Assembly (NCBI GenBank): GCA_029247365.1
Contig: JAQWLJ010000029.1
Location: 1-49,063, forward strand
Reading direction: 5' to 3'
Length of the DNA: 49,063 nt
Source: Acidimicrobiales bacterium
GTDB lineage: Bacteria; Actinomycetota; Acidimicrobiia; Acidimicrobiales; Aldehydirespiratoraceae
Shown here: positions 24,812-34,052 of the stretch, in pieces
Numbering within the stretch: the first letter of the stretch is position 1
Layout: each line of letters starts with the position of its first letter
The notes under the pieces: model-generated
Seen by the model: the letters and a program-made list of their open reading frames with translations, nothing else
What the model was told of the DNA's origin: nothing
Databases searched by the model: none
Translations under genes and position numbers: made by a program

Positions 24812-26548
24812 TCAGCGACGACCGCGCACGAGGCGCCCCGGCCGAGCGCCGGTATCGACCCCGTCACGTCGGGTGACCTCGCCCGCCACGATCGTGGCCA
24901 CGTAACCCTCTGAGCGCTGGATGAGCCGTCGACCACCCGCGGGCAGGTCGTAGATCATCTCAGGCGTCTGAAGCCGCAACCGGTCATAGTCAATGACGTT
25001 GAGGTCGGCCCGCTTTCCTACCTCGACGGTGCCGCGGTCGGACATGCCGTACAGCTCAGCCGTGTCGTGCGTCTGCTTCTTCACGATCCACTCGAGCGGC
25101 AGGAGCTCGCCGCGGGTGCGATCTCTCGTCCAGTGCGTCAACATCGTGGTCGGGAGCGACGCATCACAAATGATCCCGCAATGCGCACCACCGTCGGAGA
25201 GGCCACTGACCGACTGCGGATGGATCAGCTGAGCACGGATCGCCTCGTGGTCACCGTCGGCGTAGTTCAGCAGCGGCAACATCAGGAGCGCATGCCCGTC
25301 TTCGGCACAGAACGCGTCGTAGGCGGCCTCGAGGGGATCGACGCCGCAAGCTTGCGCAATCGCAGCGATTGAACGATCGGCAGTCGGCTCGTAGTCGGGC
25401 GGGTCGCCGAGAATGAAGATGTTGTCGAGCATCCCGGCAGCAAGGCCGGCCAGGCCTTCAATCAATAGCCCACTACCTTCGATGTCGGCTTCGGCGAGAA
25501 TCGCGGCACGGACCTCAGGCTTACGCAGCTCAACGATTCGTTCAGTCAGTGGAAGATCTGCGATGGCTCGATAGCTCGGACGCAACAGGAAGGGGTGGCC
25601 GGTCTCCCAACCTACGAGCACGCCGAAAGGCCGCCCCGCAACTTGCGGATGGATGTTGGCGCCCTCGCCACTTGCGTCGAGCGATGCCTGGAGGATGTCT
25701 TTCCAGAGGTCAGGAGCACTGCTCACCTGAAGCATTGCGAACGAGACGGGCTGGCCGGTCTCGGCGCTCAGCCGAACCATCCAGTCGACCTCTTGCATCG
25801 GGGCGACGACGTCCTCGCCAGCCACACCCGCAGGGGCAAGTTCGAAGATGCCACCACCGCCGTCGCGCAGGCCGTAGCCGAGGGCGAAGAGCTCATCCTC
25901 AGCGGCGAAGGTCCCAGGAACCGGCTCACCGTCCATCGCCCGGTGGACGATGGTTCGGCTGGTAGACACACTAAGGGCACCAGCAGCGACGGCGCTGCGG
26001 ACGATGTCGGCCATCGCTTCGATCTCGGCAGCATTGGCGGGCTCGTTGCGGGCGCCTCTCTCTCCCATCACGTATGCGCGGACGGGACCGTGCGCAACCT
26101 GGGTGCCGATGTCGACACTCCATCGCCGCTTGTCGAGCGCATCGAGATATTCGGGGAACGTCTCCCACTCCCAGGCGATGCCCTCGCTGAGCGCGGCTCC
26201 AGGGATGTCCTCGACGCCTTCCATCAGCTGAATCAACCACTCCTCCGACCCGGGCCGAACCGGAGCAAACCCAACGCCACAGTTGCCCATCACGACTGTG
26301 GTCACGCCGTGCAGCGAGCTCGGCTCAAGGAGGTCGTCCCACGTGACCTGGCCGTCATAATGGGTGTGGACGTCAACGAAGCCCGGGGTGAGGAGCCGCC
26401 CGGCGGCGTCGATCACCTCATGGGCATCGCCTTCGAGGCTCTCGCCAATCGCAACGATCACACCTTCGGTGATTGCCACATCGGCGACCCGCCGGTCGGC
26501 ACCGGTCCCGTCGACGACTGTGCCGTTTCGGATGAGGAGATCGAACAT
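24812..26548 (-). CDS. D-aminoacylase-like amidohydrolase
   Basis: The 578-residue protein is of the N-acyl-D-amino acid deacylase group of the amidohydrolase superfamily. It starts FDLLIRNGTVVDGTG, has the first metal pair H61-x-H63 (VDVHTHYDGQ), the metal-bridging Cys90 of this group (MGNCGVGFAP), the late Asp (LSDGGAHCG) and the C-terminal ADLNVIDYDRLRL. True substrates of actinobacterial members are often unknown and may not be D-amino acids. TACGCT ends 7 nt before the ATG at 26548, so it is probably leaderless. It is divergent from a CoA transferase. Confidence 0.9.
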   Translation of the reverse strand: MFDLLIRNGTVVDGTGADRRVADVAITEGVIVAIGESLEGDAHEVIDAAGRLLTPGFVDVHTHYDGQVTWDDLLEPSSLHGVTTVVMGNCGVGFAPVRPGSEEWLIQLMEGVEDIPGAALSEGIAWEWETFPEYLDALDKRRWSVDIGTQVAHGPVRAYVMGERGARNEPANAAEIEAMADIVRSAVAAGALSVSTSRTIVHRAMDGEPVPGTFAAEDELFALGYGLRDGGGGIFELAPAGVAGEDVVAPMQEVDWMVRLSAETGQPVSFAMLQVSSAPDLWKDILQASLDASGEGANIHPQVAGRPFGVLVGWETGHPFLLRPSYRAIADLPLTERIVELRKPEVRAAILAEADIEGSGLLIEGLAGLAAGMLDNIFILGDPPDYEPTADRSIAAIAQACGVDPLEAAYDAFCAEDGHALLMLPLLNYADGDHEAIRAQLIHPQSVSGLSDGGAHCGIICDASLPTTMLTHWTRDRTRGELLPLEWIVKKQTHDTAELYGMSDRGTVEVGKRADLNVIDYDRLRLQTPEMIYDLPAGGRRLIQRSEGYVATIVAGEVTRRDGVDTGARPGRLVRGRR

Positions 26549-26555
26549 GGTCTCC

Positions 26556-26561
26556 AGCGTA
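26556..26561 (-). promoter_or_regulatory. Candidate leaderless -10 (TACGCT) of the amidohydrolase operon
   Basis: TACGCT on the minus strand ends 7 nt before the ATG at 26548. Confidence 0.45.
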
Positions 26562-26652
26562 CGAAAGAGTGGAGAACTGGTCGAACCGCCTCGGTCGGCC
26601 ATCTCGCCCTGCGTCCCCCACGGCACATAGTGTTCGCCGGCAAGGAGGAACG

Positions 26653-27867
26653 ATGCCTGGACCGCTCGATGGTGTAAAGGTTGTCGAGCTCGGCGTGTGG
26701 ATCGCCGGGCCGGCATGCGGCGGCATCCTCGCCGATTGGGGCGCCGAAGTCGTCAAGATCGAACCGCTCGGTGGCGACCCGTGCCGCACGTTTCGCACGA
26801 TGCTCGGGGCAGAGATGCCGAACAACCCAATCTTCGAGATGGACAACCGCTCGAAGCGAAGCATCGCCCTCGATCTGACCATCAACGACGGCGCGGCGAT
26901 CGCCGAGCAGCTGATCGCCGATGCCGACGTACTGGTAACGAACGTGCGCCTCGGTGGACTGGAGCGACTCAGCCTCGATCCAGACAGCGTTTTGGCTCGT
27001 CACCCGACGCTCATCTATGCAGCCGTTACCGGCTTCGGCATGGAGGGCGAGGACGCAGACCGGGCCGCCTTCGACATCGCTGCATTCTGGGCGCGGAGCG
27101 GTATCGCTCATCTCCTCACACCCCCGGGCGGTGACCCGCCGTTTCAGCGCGGGGGCATGGGCGACCACAACACCGGGCTCGCCGCAGCTGCGGCGGTGTG
27201 TGCTGCGCTCTACCACCGCGAGAAGACTGGCGAAGGCCAGGTCGTATCGACGTCGCTCATGCGCGAGGGCCTCTACACGATCAGCTTTGACCTCTCGGTC
27301 CTGCTCGGTTGGGGGCTCACCCTCGAGGTCGGTCAGCGCGAGCAGATGGGGAATCCGACGACGAACAACTACACCTCGGGTGACGGGAAGCGTTTCTGGA
27401 TCGTGGGCCTCGAAGGGGCTCGACACTGGCCGCCCTTGACGCGAATCGTCGGCCATCCCGAGTGGCAGCAGGACAAGCGCTATGCCGACGCCCGCGGTCG
27501 CCGCCAGAACGCCCGCGAACTGATCGCCGAACTCGACAAGATTTTCGCCTCCAAGACCATGGACGAATGGATCGACGTTTTTGCGAGTGAGCCTGAGCAC
27601 TTCTGGGCGCCGGTGCAGTCTCCCGACGATCTGCTCGCCGATCCGCAGTTTTACGCGAGTGGTGCGCTCGTTGAGGTTCCCGACGGCAAGACGACGACCA
27701 ACATGATCGCCACCCCTGCTGATTTTGGGGCTACGCCCTGGTCGCCACGAGGTATGGCCCCGGACCTAGGCGAGCACACCCGCGAGATCCTCACCGAACT
27801 CGGCCGCGCCGATCAGATCGAATCGCTGCTTGCGGAACGAACAGTGGGCGAACCTGCGGCAGACTGA
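26653..27867 (+). CDS. CaiB/BaiF-type (class III) CoA transferase
   Basis: The 404-residue protein has the family start GPLDGVKVVELGVWIAGPACGGILADWGAEVVKIEPLGGDPCR, then NRSKRSIALDL and the probable catalytic Asp141 in AFDIAAFWARSG. The CoA-site region GNPTTNNYTSGDG and a C-terminal swivel domain follow. It moves CoA between carboxylic acids by a glutamyl-or-aspartyl-CoA route. The ATG at 26653 follows an excellent ribosome site (AAGGAGG), unlike the leaderless genes around it. In this setting it may activate or recycle steroid or bile-acid-like acids. Confidence 0.92.
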   Translation: MPGPLDGVKVVELGVWIAGPACGGILADWGAEVVKIEPLGGDPCRTFRTMLGAEMPNNPIFEMDNRSKRSIALDLTINDGAAIAEQLIADADVLVTNVRLGGLERLSLDPDSVLARHPTLIYAAVTGFGMEGEDADRAAFDIAAFWARSGIAHLLTPPGGDPPFQRGGMGDHNTGLAAAAAVCAALYHREKTGEGQVVSTSLMREGLYTISFDLSVLLGWGLTLEVGQREQMGNPTTNNYTSGDGKRFWIVGLEGARHWPPLTRIVGHPEWQQDKRYADARGRRQNARELIAELDKIFASKTMDEWIDVFASEPEHFWAPVQSPDDLLADPQFYASGALVEVPDGKTTTNMIATPADFGATPWSPRGMAPDLGEHTREILTELGRADQIESLLAERTVGEPAAD

Positions 27868-27940
27868 CGCCATGTCTCGAAGGTGCTGGGTGCGACAGCT
27901 CCGTCATGATCTTGAGTTATCCCAGATCGAGGCCTGATCC

Positions 27941-28522
27941 GTGCGTTGGGCCGAACTCCGGGGCGTTCTTGCGTTCGTCTCCATCATGGCTGCGATCGTG
28001 TTCTCGTGGCGGTACATCGAATCGCGCCCGGTCGACGCGACGACCACCGTCTCGACGACTACAACCGTCAACACCAGCACCACCCTCGCCGCCACCACAA
28101 GCACCACACCTGCACAAGCCATCGAAGCGACATGCATTCGCGCTGCGGAGTTCAACGCCGAGGTAGCACTGATCCCGAACAACTCGGGCCCTGGGTCTCT
28201 CGCTCGGCTCGCTCTGTCGTTCTGGTCCGACCTTGAACTCATTGCCCCCGAGGGGGCCGCGACCGAACTCGGCGCAGTGGTTGCCTACTACCAGAGCTAT
28301 CTCGACACGGCGGCGCCGTTCGACTTCGATACCGCGAAAATCATTCTCGAGGGCGACAAGGAAAAGTTCGAGCAGCTCGTCACACGACCGGCTCTAGGCC
28401 TCCAGACATCACGCGGTCTCATCGCGACGTTGTGTCAGATCGAGCTACCGAATCAGCCCTCGATCAGCCCAGAGAGCTTCGGCAACCTCGAGGACGATTT
28501 GCTCGACCCGCCCGGGGACTGA
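27941..28522 (+). CDS. Exported or membrane-anchored protein of unknown function
   Basis: I do not recognise this 193-residue protein. An N-terminal hydrophobic helix (about residues 8-25) is followed by a Thr/Ser-rich low-complexity linker (about 33-60). A folded, mostly helical domain with two Cys (TCIRAAEFN and ATLCQIELP) follows, which could form a disulfide outside the cell. The GTG at 27941 starts just ahead of the helix with only a weak GAGG upstream. The Thr-rich linker resembles those of other exported proteins in this window. Confidence 0.65.
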   Translation: MRWAELRGVLAFVSIMAAIVFSWRYIESRPVDATTTVSTTTTVNTSTTLAATTSTTPAQAIEATCIRAAEFNAEVALIPNNSGPGSLARLALSFWSDLELIAPEGAATELGAVVAYYQSYLDTAAPFDFDTAKIILEGDKEKFEQLVTRPALGLQTSRGLIATLCQIELPNQPSISPESFGNLEDDLLDPPGD

Positions 28523-28635
28523 CCCTCAACCCGAGCACTGCGGCCATCGGAAAACCCCTCTAACAAACACGCGACCGTGCTGCCTCTGCTCTTCGTCGAC
28601 GCTCCCACCCCGGGATGCGCCACCAGGCTGCAAGA

Positions 28636-29592
28636 ATGCGCACGAACATGCGCCTGCCGTCCGTCCTCGTCGCCCTACTCACCGTCTCTCTCGTGAGCTC
28701 CACCTGCAGCAGCGACGGCGACAGGGAACCACCCTCGGTCGCCATCGCGCCACCGTTGGCCCCAGAGGGTCAAGCAGACGACAGCGTCTCTGACCCAGCC
28801 GCAATCTCGACCGACGACGACCCAGAATCAGTAGCTGAATCCGCTGACCCGGCACGGTCACTGTGGCCTGTCGATCCGTCCACACTTGACCCCGATGCTC
28901 CGCCGATGTGGACGGTCGAGATCATCGAGTCCTACCCCCACGACCCAGAGGCGTTCACTCAGGGGCTCGAGTTGCTGGCCGACGGAACCGTTCTCGAATC
29001 AACTGGATTGCGTGGGTTCAGCACGATCCGGCTTGTCGACCTTGAATCCGGTGAGGTTTTAGCACGTGCCGAGCTCACTACGACCGAGTTCGGCGAAGGG
29101 GCGACCCGGGTTGGCGACACGGTCATCCAGCTGACCTGGCAAGAAGAGGTGGCTCGACGCTGGCGTCTGCCTGACCTAACACCGCTCGACCCGTTTGCCT
29201 ACGACGGGGAAGGTTGGGGTCTCTGCCTTGCTGACGATCGCCTGGCGATGAGCAACGGATCATCGGACCTCGAGTGGCGCGACCCCCAGACGTTCGATGT
29301 GCTTGAGACTGTGGCCGTGCAACTGCGAGGCGAACCGGTCGCGGCCCTCAACGAACTCGAGTGCATCGACGATCACGTCATCGCCAACGTCTGGTTCAGT
29401 GACTTCCTCGTGGTGATCCGGGGCGATGGCGCCGCAGTGGCGACGATCGACGCAAGCGAACTCGTGACCAACACGCCGGTCGAGATGAGCGGCGACGTGC
29501 TCAACGGCGTCGCCGACCTCGGCGACGGCACCTTGTTGCTCGGGGGCAAGCGCTGGCCAACGTTCTACCGGGTTCGGCTGGTAACCGAGTGA
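28636..29592 (+). CDS. Glutaminyl-peptide cyclotransferase (plant/bacterial type), exported
   Basis: The protein has a signal peptide with a possible but imperfect lipobox (VSSTC), a long acidic Ser/Asp linker, then a beta-propeller domain of the glutamine cyclotransferase family (ESYPHDPEAFTQGLELLADGTVLESTGLRGFSTIRLVDLESGEVL, CIDDHVIANVWFSDFLVVI). These enzymes turn N-terminal Gln into pyroglutamate. An ATG at 28615 is also possible; 28636 gives a more usual signal peptide of the form MRTNMRLPSVLV. The typical NELE is NELECIDDHVIANVW here. No clear promoter or ribosome site is seen. Confidence 0.85.
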   Translation: MRTNMRLPSVLVALLTVSLVSSTCSSDGDREPPSVAIAPPLAPEGQADDSVSDPAAISTDDDPESVAESADPARSLWPVDPSTLDPDAPPMWTVEIIESYPHDPEAFTQGLELLADGTVLESTGLRGFSTIRLVDLESGEVLARAELTTTEFGEGATRVGDTVIQLTWQEEVARRWRLPDLTPLDPFAYDGEGWGLCLADDRLAMSNGSSDLEWRDPQTFDVLETVAVQLRGEPVAALNELECIDDHVIANVWFSDFLVVIRGDGAAVATIDASELVTNTPVEMSGDVLNGVADLGDGTLLLGGKRWPTFYRVRLVTE

Positions 29593-29635
29593 CGCTGGAC
29601 GAGACGCTGTCAGCACGCGTGCGTACAGTCAGCAC

Positions 29636-30256
29636 ATCACGCTGACACCACCTCCCCTCTTCGGCCTCGACATCGAGACCGACACCACCATTAACGGACT
29701 CGACCCGACGGTGGCACCCATCGTTGCAATCGCCGTGTCCGGAGCCGGCACCGACGTTGTGCTCGATGGTCCCGACGAGCGCACCATGCTCATCGAACTC
29801 GACGCGATCCTTGCGGAGCTGTGTGGTGGTGTCCTCGTTACGTGGAACGGGTCGGGGTTCGACCTGCCGTTTATCGCCACCCGGGCACAGACACTCGACG
29901 TGCCGCTGGGCCTCTTCATTTGCCATGACCCTTCCATTCCGGGCCGCCACAATCCCCTGCCTGGTCATGCCGGACGCGTTCGGGGGCGATGGCACGCACT
30001 TGGCCATATCGACGGCTACCAGGCGTACCGGTCCGACGTCGGCCGTGTCCTGCCGGTGTCGTGTGGCCTGAAGTCGCTCGCCCGCCTGATTGGACTTCCA
30101 GCCGTCGAGGTCGACCGGAGCGCCATCCATCTCCTGAGCGAGGCCGAGCGGCGGGCCTACGTCGCCTCCGACGCGATGCTCGCCCGCGTTCTGGTCGAGC
30201 GGCGAGCTGATGCCATGCGCTGGGTCGATCAGGTGTCGACCGTCAGCGGCTCGTAA
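29636..30256 (+). CDS. DEDDy-type 3'-5' exonuclease with a non-canonical start
   Basis: The three exonuclease motifs are visible: Exo I (GLDIETDTT), Exo II (VTWNGSGFDLPFIATRA) and Exo III (AYVASDAML), so the enzyme is of the DEDDy class, as in the proofreading domain of family B polymerases. The first ordinary start (GTG 29711) lies after the DIET motif and would remove catalytic residues. In frame upstream there is no ATG, GTG or TTG before the stop, only ATC (29636), ACG and CTG (29642). TACAGT ends 6 nt before the ATC. Translation probably begins at one of these. The end overlaps the convergent 337-aa gene by 28 bp. Confidence 0.8.
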   Translation: MTLTPPPLFGLDIETDTTINGLDPTVAPIVAIAVSGAGTDVVLDGPDERTMLIELDAILAELCGGVLVTWNGSGFDLPFIATRAQTLDVPLGLFICHDPSIPGRHNPLPGHAGRVRGRWHALGHIDGYQAYRSDVGRVLPVSCGLKSLARLIGLPAVEVDRSAIHLLSEAERRAYVASDAMLARVLVERRADAMRWVDQVSTVSGS

Positions 30257-31242
30257 CCGGCAACCTTGTGGTGAGGGGTGTCGAGGTAGATCTTCGCCTC
30301 GGGCGCGCCACCGAACTTCCCATGGCTCCAGCGCACCTCGACGTGCCCCTCGATTACTCGGTCGACACCGCATTCGCGGTCGCGAAGGTCGACGCGCCAT
30401 CGAACGAGCGGCTGGCCGGCATGCTCACCCCAGACGTCGACGGAGTGGAGCGCATAGCGAGTACGGAAATCCCACGGTGTGGTGACCCGATAGCTCAGAG
30501 GTCGATCTTTCCGGTCGGCGCCGAGCACGAAGTACGGCGCTGCCTGCAGGCGCAAGACTCGCCACACGAACGCTTCGCGCCCACTCTTGGTGCCGAGTCG
30601 GGCGAGCAAACGGGCCGAGCTCGCCCGAGCGATCTCGAACGCCACGAGCTCCCACTGCTCGCGGAGCTCAGCCGGCCAACGGCCCGGAAGGGCACGGCGC
30701 AGCCGTTCTCGATCGGGACCGTCGAGCGCATCGACCCGAGTGGGCAGCGACCCGTCCTTGAGATAGGTAAGCACTTCGTCATAGATCTCTTGGTACGACT
30801 GGGGCGCCACCTCGGCAAACCAGTCGTCGCCTCGCTTTTCCCTCTCGCTCAGCGCCCGGTCGAAGAGGTTCCACGGTGAGGCGTTCTGCAAGATCTTCGA
30901 GCCGTACTTACAGCTGATCAGGTAGACATGATCGACTCGGAGATCGGCTGGGATCTGTTCATAGGCTGGGGGCCGGTGCGGCCCCTTCCACTCAACGGTC
31001 CACGGTGGGCGACCCCGGAGCCCTTCCGCCGCTCGAGCAAACTTCTGGCCGTTCCGCCAAGCGACGTCGAAAACAGCAGCGTGGTCGCCGGCGGAGAAGG
31101 CTTCGTCGAGTCGGTCATACACCGCGTCATCGACGTTGGTGATGAACCGGGGTCGTGCCGCCAGTGCCCGGGGGAGTTCGCGGAACCCGAACAGGCCGAG
31201 GCCGGTGACGATCTCGGAGATCTCGGTCCGGGTGTCGGCCAT
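30229..31242 (-). CDS. Possible restriction-nuclease-like partner of the methyltransferase (unknown family)
   Basis: I do not recognise this 337-residue protein. One stretch, RVDHVYLISCKYGSKIL (D104 ... S110-C-K112), preceded by WTVEWKG (E85-x-K87), has the look of a PD-(D/E)XK nuclease core with the second acid replaced. The C-terminal third is beta-rich (VRWRVDLRDRECGVD, GHVEVRWSHGKFGG). No membrane segment is present. It is the last gene of a tight operon with a 115-aa protein (TGATG overlap) and a DNA methyltransferase, which is the main reason to suspect a role in restriction. The start at 31242 is set by that overlap. Confidence 0.7.
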   Translation of the reverse strand: MADTRTEISEIVTGLGLFGFRELPRALAARPRFITNVDDAVYDRLDEAFSAGDHAAVFDVAWRNGQKFARAAEGLRGRPPWTVEWKGPHRPPAYEQIPADLRVDHVYLISCKYGSKILQNASPWNLFDRALSEREKRGDDWFAEVAPQSYQEIYDEVLTYLKDGSLPTRVDALDGPDRERLRRALPGRWPAELREQWELVAFEIARASSARLLARLGTKSGREAFVWRVLRLQAAPYFVLGADRKDRPLSYRVTTPWDFRTRYALHSVDVWGEHAGQPLVRWRVDLRDRECGVDRVIEGHVEVRWSHGKFGGAPEAKIYLDTPHHKVAGYEPLTVDT

Positions 31243-31589
31243 CAGCCGAGGCTTCGCAACCGGGGCTGCGTCGAGCCGTCGAACAGACGGGTGAACTGCA
31301 GCTGCGCACCGATCAGATCGGCCGGAAGGTCTTCGCTGGTGTAAATCGACTTCCCGTCGTAGACGTCGATCCCAGTGCCTACGGACCGGATCCACGCAAC
31401 GACTGCGTCGCCCCACCGCTCCATGAGCAGCGCTTCTCGCACCGACTCAGCATCAGCGCCCAACAGGGCGGGGTCGGTGCGGGCCACGACCTCCAGTGCC
31501 AAGACGCGGTGCAGCACGTCGATGTCGTCGGCCAGGAAGATCGACGGCGGTTCGGTGTGAACGACTGCGTAGGCAATGACCTCGGTCAC
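31242..31589 (-). CDS. Small protein of a methyltransferase operon, unknown
   Basis: This 115-residue acidic protein matches no family I know. It is predicted helical ([40 protein letters not shown]). Its GTG overlaps the methyltransferase stop (GTGA) and its stop overlaps the 337-aa gene start. The position between a methyltransferase and a putative nuclease suggests an accessory or control subunit. Confidence 0.7.
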   Translation of the reverse strand: MTEVIAYAVVHTEPPSIFLADDIDVLHRVLALEVVARTDPALLGADAESVREALLMERWGDAVVAWIRSVGTGIDVYDGKSIYTSEDLPADLIGAQLQFTRLFDGSTQPRLRSLG

Positions 31590-33097
31590 GACGGCCGAGC
31601 TTGCTGCGCTTCAAACGTCTCGATGTCGGACTCGGCCCAAAAACCGGGAATCGGCAGCACCAAGTCGCCCTTGGCGTACTCACGCAGCCGGGCCACACCC
31701 GCCTGGTCGAACATCTCGATCGCGTCCCACACCTGATCGGGGCCAACAGCACGCAGCGCCTTATCACCCTCGCTGTTCGACTTCGGCAGGTTGGAGGTCA
31801 GCACCAGAACCCTGCTTGGGTTCTGCGGTTCGTCGGTCGCTCGGAGGACGTGAATCCGGCCGAGCGTCTTCCAGAGCGTGTCGGTGCGCATGAGACCCGG
31901 GCGCACCGTGGTGAACGCGCCCGACACGTCGACATACCACTGGCCGCCCTCGGCATCCTCGACTTGGAAGTTGAACTGCACCCCGACCTTCGGGATCTTG
32001 ACCGGATCCTTCACGACGGTAAACCCGGCGTCGGTGAGTACCCGCTCGGCGATGTCGGCAGCCTTCTTCCCCTCGCTCGTAGCGCGGCGCTGGAAGAACT
32101 CCTGGCGATCTTCGTCGTCCTCAGGTAGTTCGAAGAGCGGATCTTCGCCGAGGACCTCGACCGCGCGGATCTTGGGCCGCTCACGTTCGGCATCGAGTCG
32201 GGCCTGCGCTATCTCGCAGTACTCCGGATCGAGATCGAAGCCGAAGCCCCGACGGCCGGTTCGCTCCGCTGCGACCAATGTCGACCCCGAGCCGAGGAAG
32301 GGATCGAGAACTGCGTCACCCTCGTAGGTGTAGAGATCGATCAGCCGGCGGGGTAACTCGACTGGGAACGGCGCAGGGTGCTGGACCCGACGAGCCGACT
32401 CAGGGCTGATCTTCCAGACGTCGAGCGTTGCCTCCATGAAGTCGTCGGCCGACATGGTGCTCTCGCGACCCTTGGGCTGCACCCGATCGAACCGGCCCTT
32501 GCTCGCTACCACGACACGCTCGGTGAGATCGCGCAGTACCGGATTCGTTGCCTTGCGGTAACTGCCCCATGCCACCGAACCCGTCGCACCCTCGGCCTTC
32601 TGCCAAATGATCTCACCCCGCAGCAGGAGGCCGAGATCGTCTTGCAGGATCGAGATCACATCGGCAGAAAGGCTCCGGTACGGCTTGCGACCAAGGTTCG
32701 CGACATTGACAGCGATTCGACCACCCGGCTCCAGCACCTCGACACACGACGTGAAGACGTCGTGCAGCATCTGCAAATAGTCGAGGTACGACTCGGGCAC
32801 CGCCGGCACTGCGCCGCGGGTCTGTGGATCGCCGGTGACGGCAAGCTCGTACTCTTTGCCAACGAAATACGGCGGCGACGTCACCACCAGCGCTACTGAA
32901 TTCGCCGGAAACACCTGCGAGATGTCGCGGCTGTCACGGTTGTGGATCGGCCCCAACGAGTCAGGAATGGGATGCACGGAGTCGTCGGTGCTGATCTCCG
33001 GCACCGTGAAACGGGCGTAGAAATCGGACGCGTCATGGCTCTCGCGACGCCCCACCCCGAACGCGGTGGTGGCGGTTGATTTTCGGCGTTCGGTCAC
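31586..33097 (-). CDS. Site-specific DNA methyltransferase with a C-terminal nuclease-like domain
   Basis: The 503-residue protein is a beta-class N4-cytosine/N6-adenine DNA methyltransferase: motif IV TSPPYF (S74-P-P-Y77) comes before motif [15 protein letters not shown] (265-278) and GFDLDPEYC. After residue 335 there is an extra domain, [16 protein letters not shown] followed by [21 protein letters not shown] and [16 protein letters not shown], a helix then beta hairpin layout like PD-(D/E)XK folds but with Ser at the Lys place. The GTG at 33097 has a good ribosome site (GGAGGG) and a TAGGAT -10 upstream. The reading frame remains open further upstream, without support. Confidence 0.9.
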   Translation of the reverse strand: MTERRKSTATTAFGVGRRESHDASDFYARFTVPEISTDDSVHPIPDSLGPIHNRDSRDISQVFPANSVALVVTSPPYFVGKEYELAVTGDPQTRGAVPAVPESYLDYLQMLHDVFTSCVEVLEPGGRIAVNVANLGRKPYRSLSADVISILQDDLGLLLRGEIIWQKAEGATGSVAWGSYRKATNPVLRDLTERVVVASKGRFDRVQPKGRESTMSADDFMEATLDVWKISPESARRVQHPAPFPVELPRRLIDLYTYEGDAVLDPFLGSGSTLVAAERTGRRGFGFDLDPEYCEIAQARLDAERERPKIRAVEVLGEDPLFELPEDDEDRQEFFQRRATSEGKKAADIAERVLTDAGFTVVKDPVKIPKVGVQFNFQVEDAEGGQWYVDVSGAFTTVRPGLMRTDTLWKTLGRIHVLRATDEPQNPSRVLVLTSNLPKSNSEGDKALRAVGPDQVWDAIEMFDQAGVARLREYAKGDLVLPIPGFWAESDIETFEAQQARPS

Positions 33098-33386
33098 GAT
33101 CCCTCCGAGTCGACAGGCGATCCTAGGCGGGCCCGAGACAAGCCCCGGGCTTCTGCCCAAGATCGTGCCGAATGGGTGTGACAGTGCGTTCGCTCGGCAC
33201 GGTGTCGAGAGAGCGCAACCCGGTTCGAGCACCCCTGCAGCTGTTGCCGAGTTCGCACCCGCTTTCCCCGCCCTGACAGGTCGCCACGATGTTGTGATCT
33301 GGACGGTGTCACACCCCGCTATGACGATGTGGACCCCTCGTCGGACGGGATGCCCGACCATCGAACACTGATGGTTGGAGGATGAC

Positions 33387-34043
33387 GTGGTGTCGTTTCC
33401 GTTGATGGCCGTGGCGACCGAAGCGTCGCGGCGAGGACTGCCGACCCGGCTGGTCGGCGGAGCGGTCGTGTCGGTCAACGATCCGCTCATCGGCGGCCTG
33501 CCGCTCCTGGGCGTCCGATTCGGTCGATCAGTCGACGCGGTCGCGTCGCCAGTCGGCTTTGGGCGACCCCACAGCCCACCGTCGGTTGTTGCCGTCGACC
33601 GTTTCGGCGAGGCCGTGCTCGTTGACCCGCTCCTCGGCACACCTGCACCCGATCGTCCCGTGGCGACGTTCCTCGACACGGTGTGGCTCGATCGCGCGCT
33701 GGCTGCGACACTCGCCGCTCCGCTCGGGCAGCCTCCTCGGTGGGGTGAGTCGGCGGCGCTTCACCCGTGCGCACCCACCGGACTTCGATTCACCAGCCCA
33801 GAATGCCTGGTCCACCGACCCCGGGCCAACTCCCTCAGCTGGCTGACGTTTCGATCTTCGCTCGTCGACCGCGCCATCTCCTGGCCGCCGATCACGGGCG
33901 CCCTCGCCGTCTGGTTCGACCACGGCTCGCTGTGCCGTCACCTCTTTTCTCTCCTCCCCGAGCCAGAAACTATCCAGACCGAACTCGGCGAGTTGCTCTC
34001 GCCTCATGACGTCACCCGCATCGAATCGGTGATGGTCGCGTAA
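33387..34043 (+). CDS. Unknown protein divergent from the methyltransferase
   Basis: I do not recognise this 218-residue protein. It is hydrophobic in parts but lacks a clear transmembrane helix. Visible features are [26 protein letters not shown], a His/Cys pair ([17 protein letters not shown]) and [28 protein letters not shown] near the end. A GGAGG lies 5 nt before the GTG at 33387, which sets the start. It is divergent from the methyltransferase (289-bp gap with no obvious operator) and ends 9 bp from the convergent next gene. Confidence 0.6.
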   Translation: MVSFPLMAVATEASRRGLPTRLVGGAVVSVNDPLIGGLPLLGVRFGRSVDAVASPVGFGRPHSPPSVVAVDRFGEAVLVDPLLGTPAPDRPVATFLDTVWLDRALAATLAAPLGQPPRWGESAALHPCAPTGLRFTSPECLVHRPRANSLSWLTFRSSLVDRAISWPPITGALAVWFDHGSLCRHLFSLLPEPETIQTELGELLSPHDVTRIESVMVA

Positions 34044-34052
34044 CGCAGCCGG

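Noticed and set aside
28060-28130. Short ACC/ACA-rich repetitive stretch as a tandem repeat or CRISPR
   Set aside because: It is the codon run of a Thr-rich linker in the exported protein, without regular spacing. No CRISPR-like repeat-spacer pattern occurs in the window.
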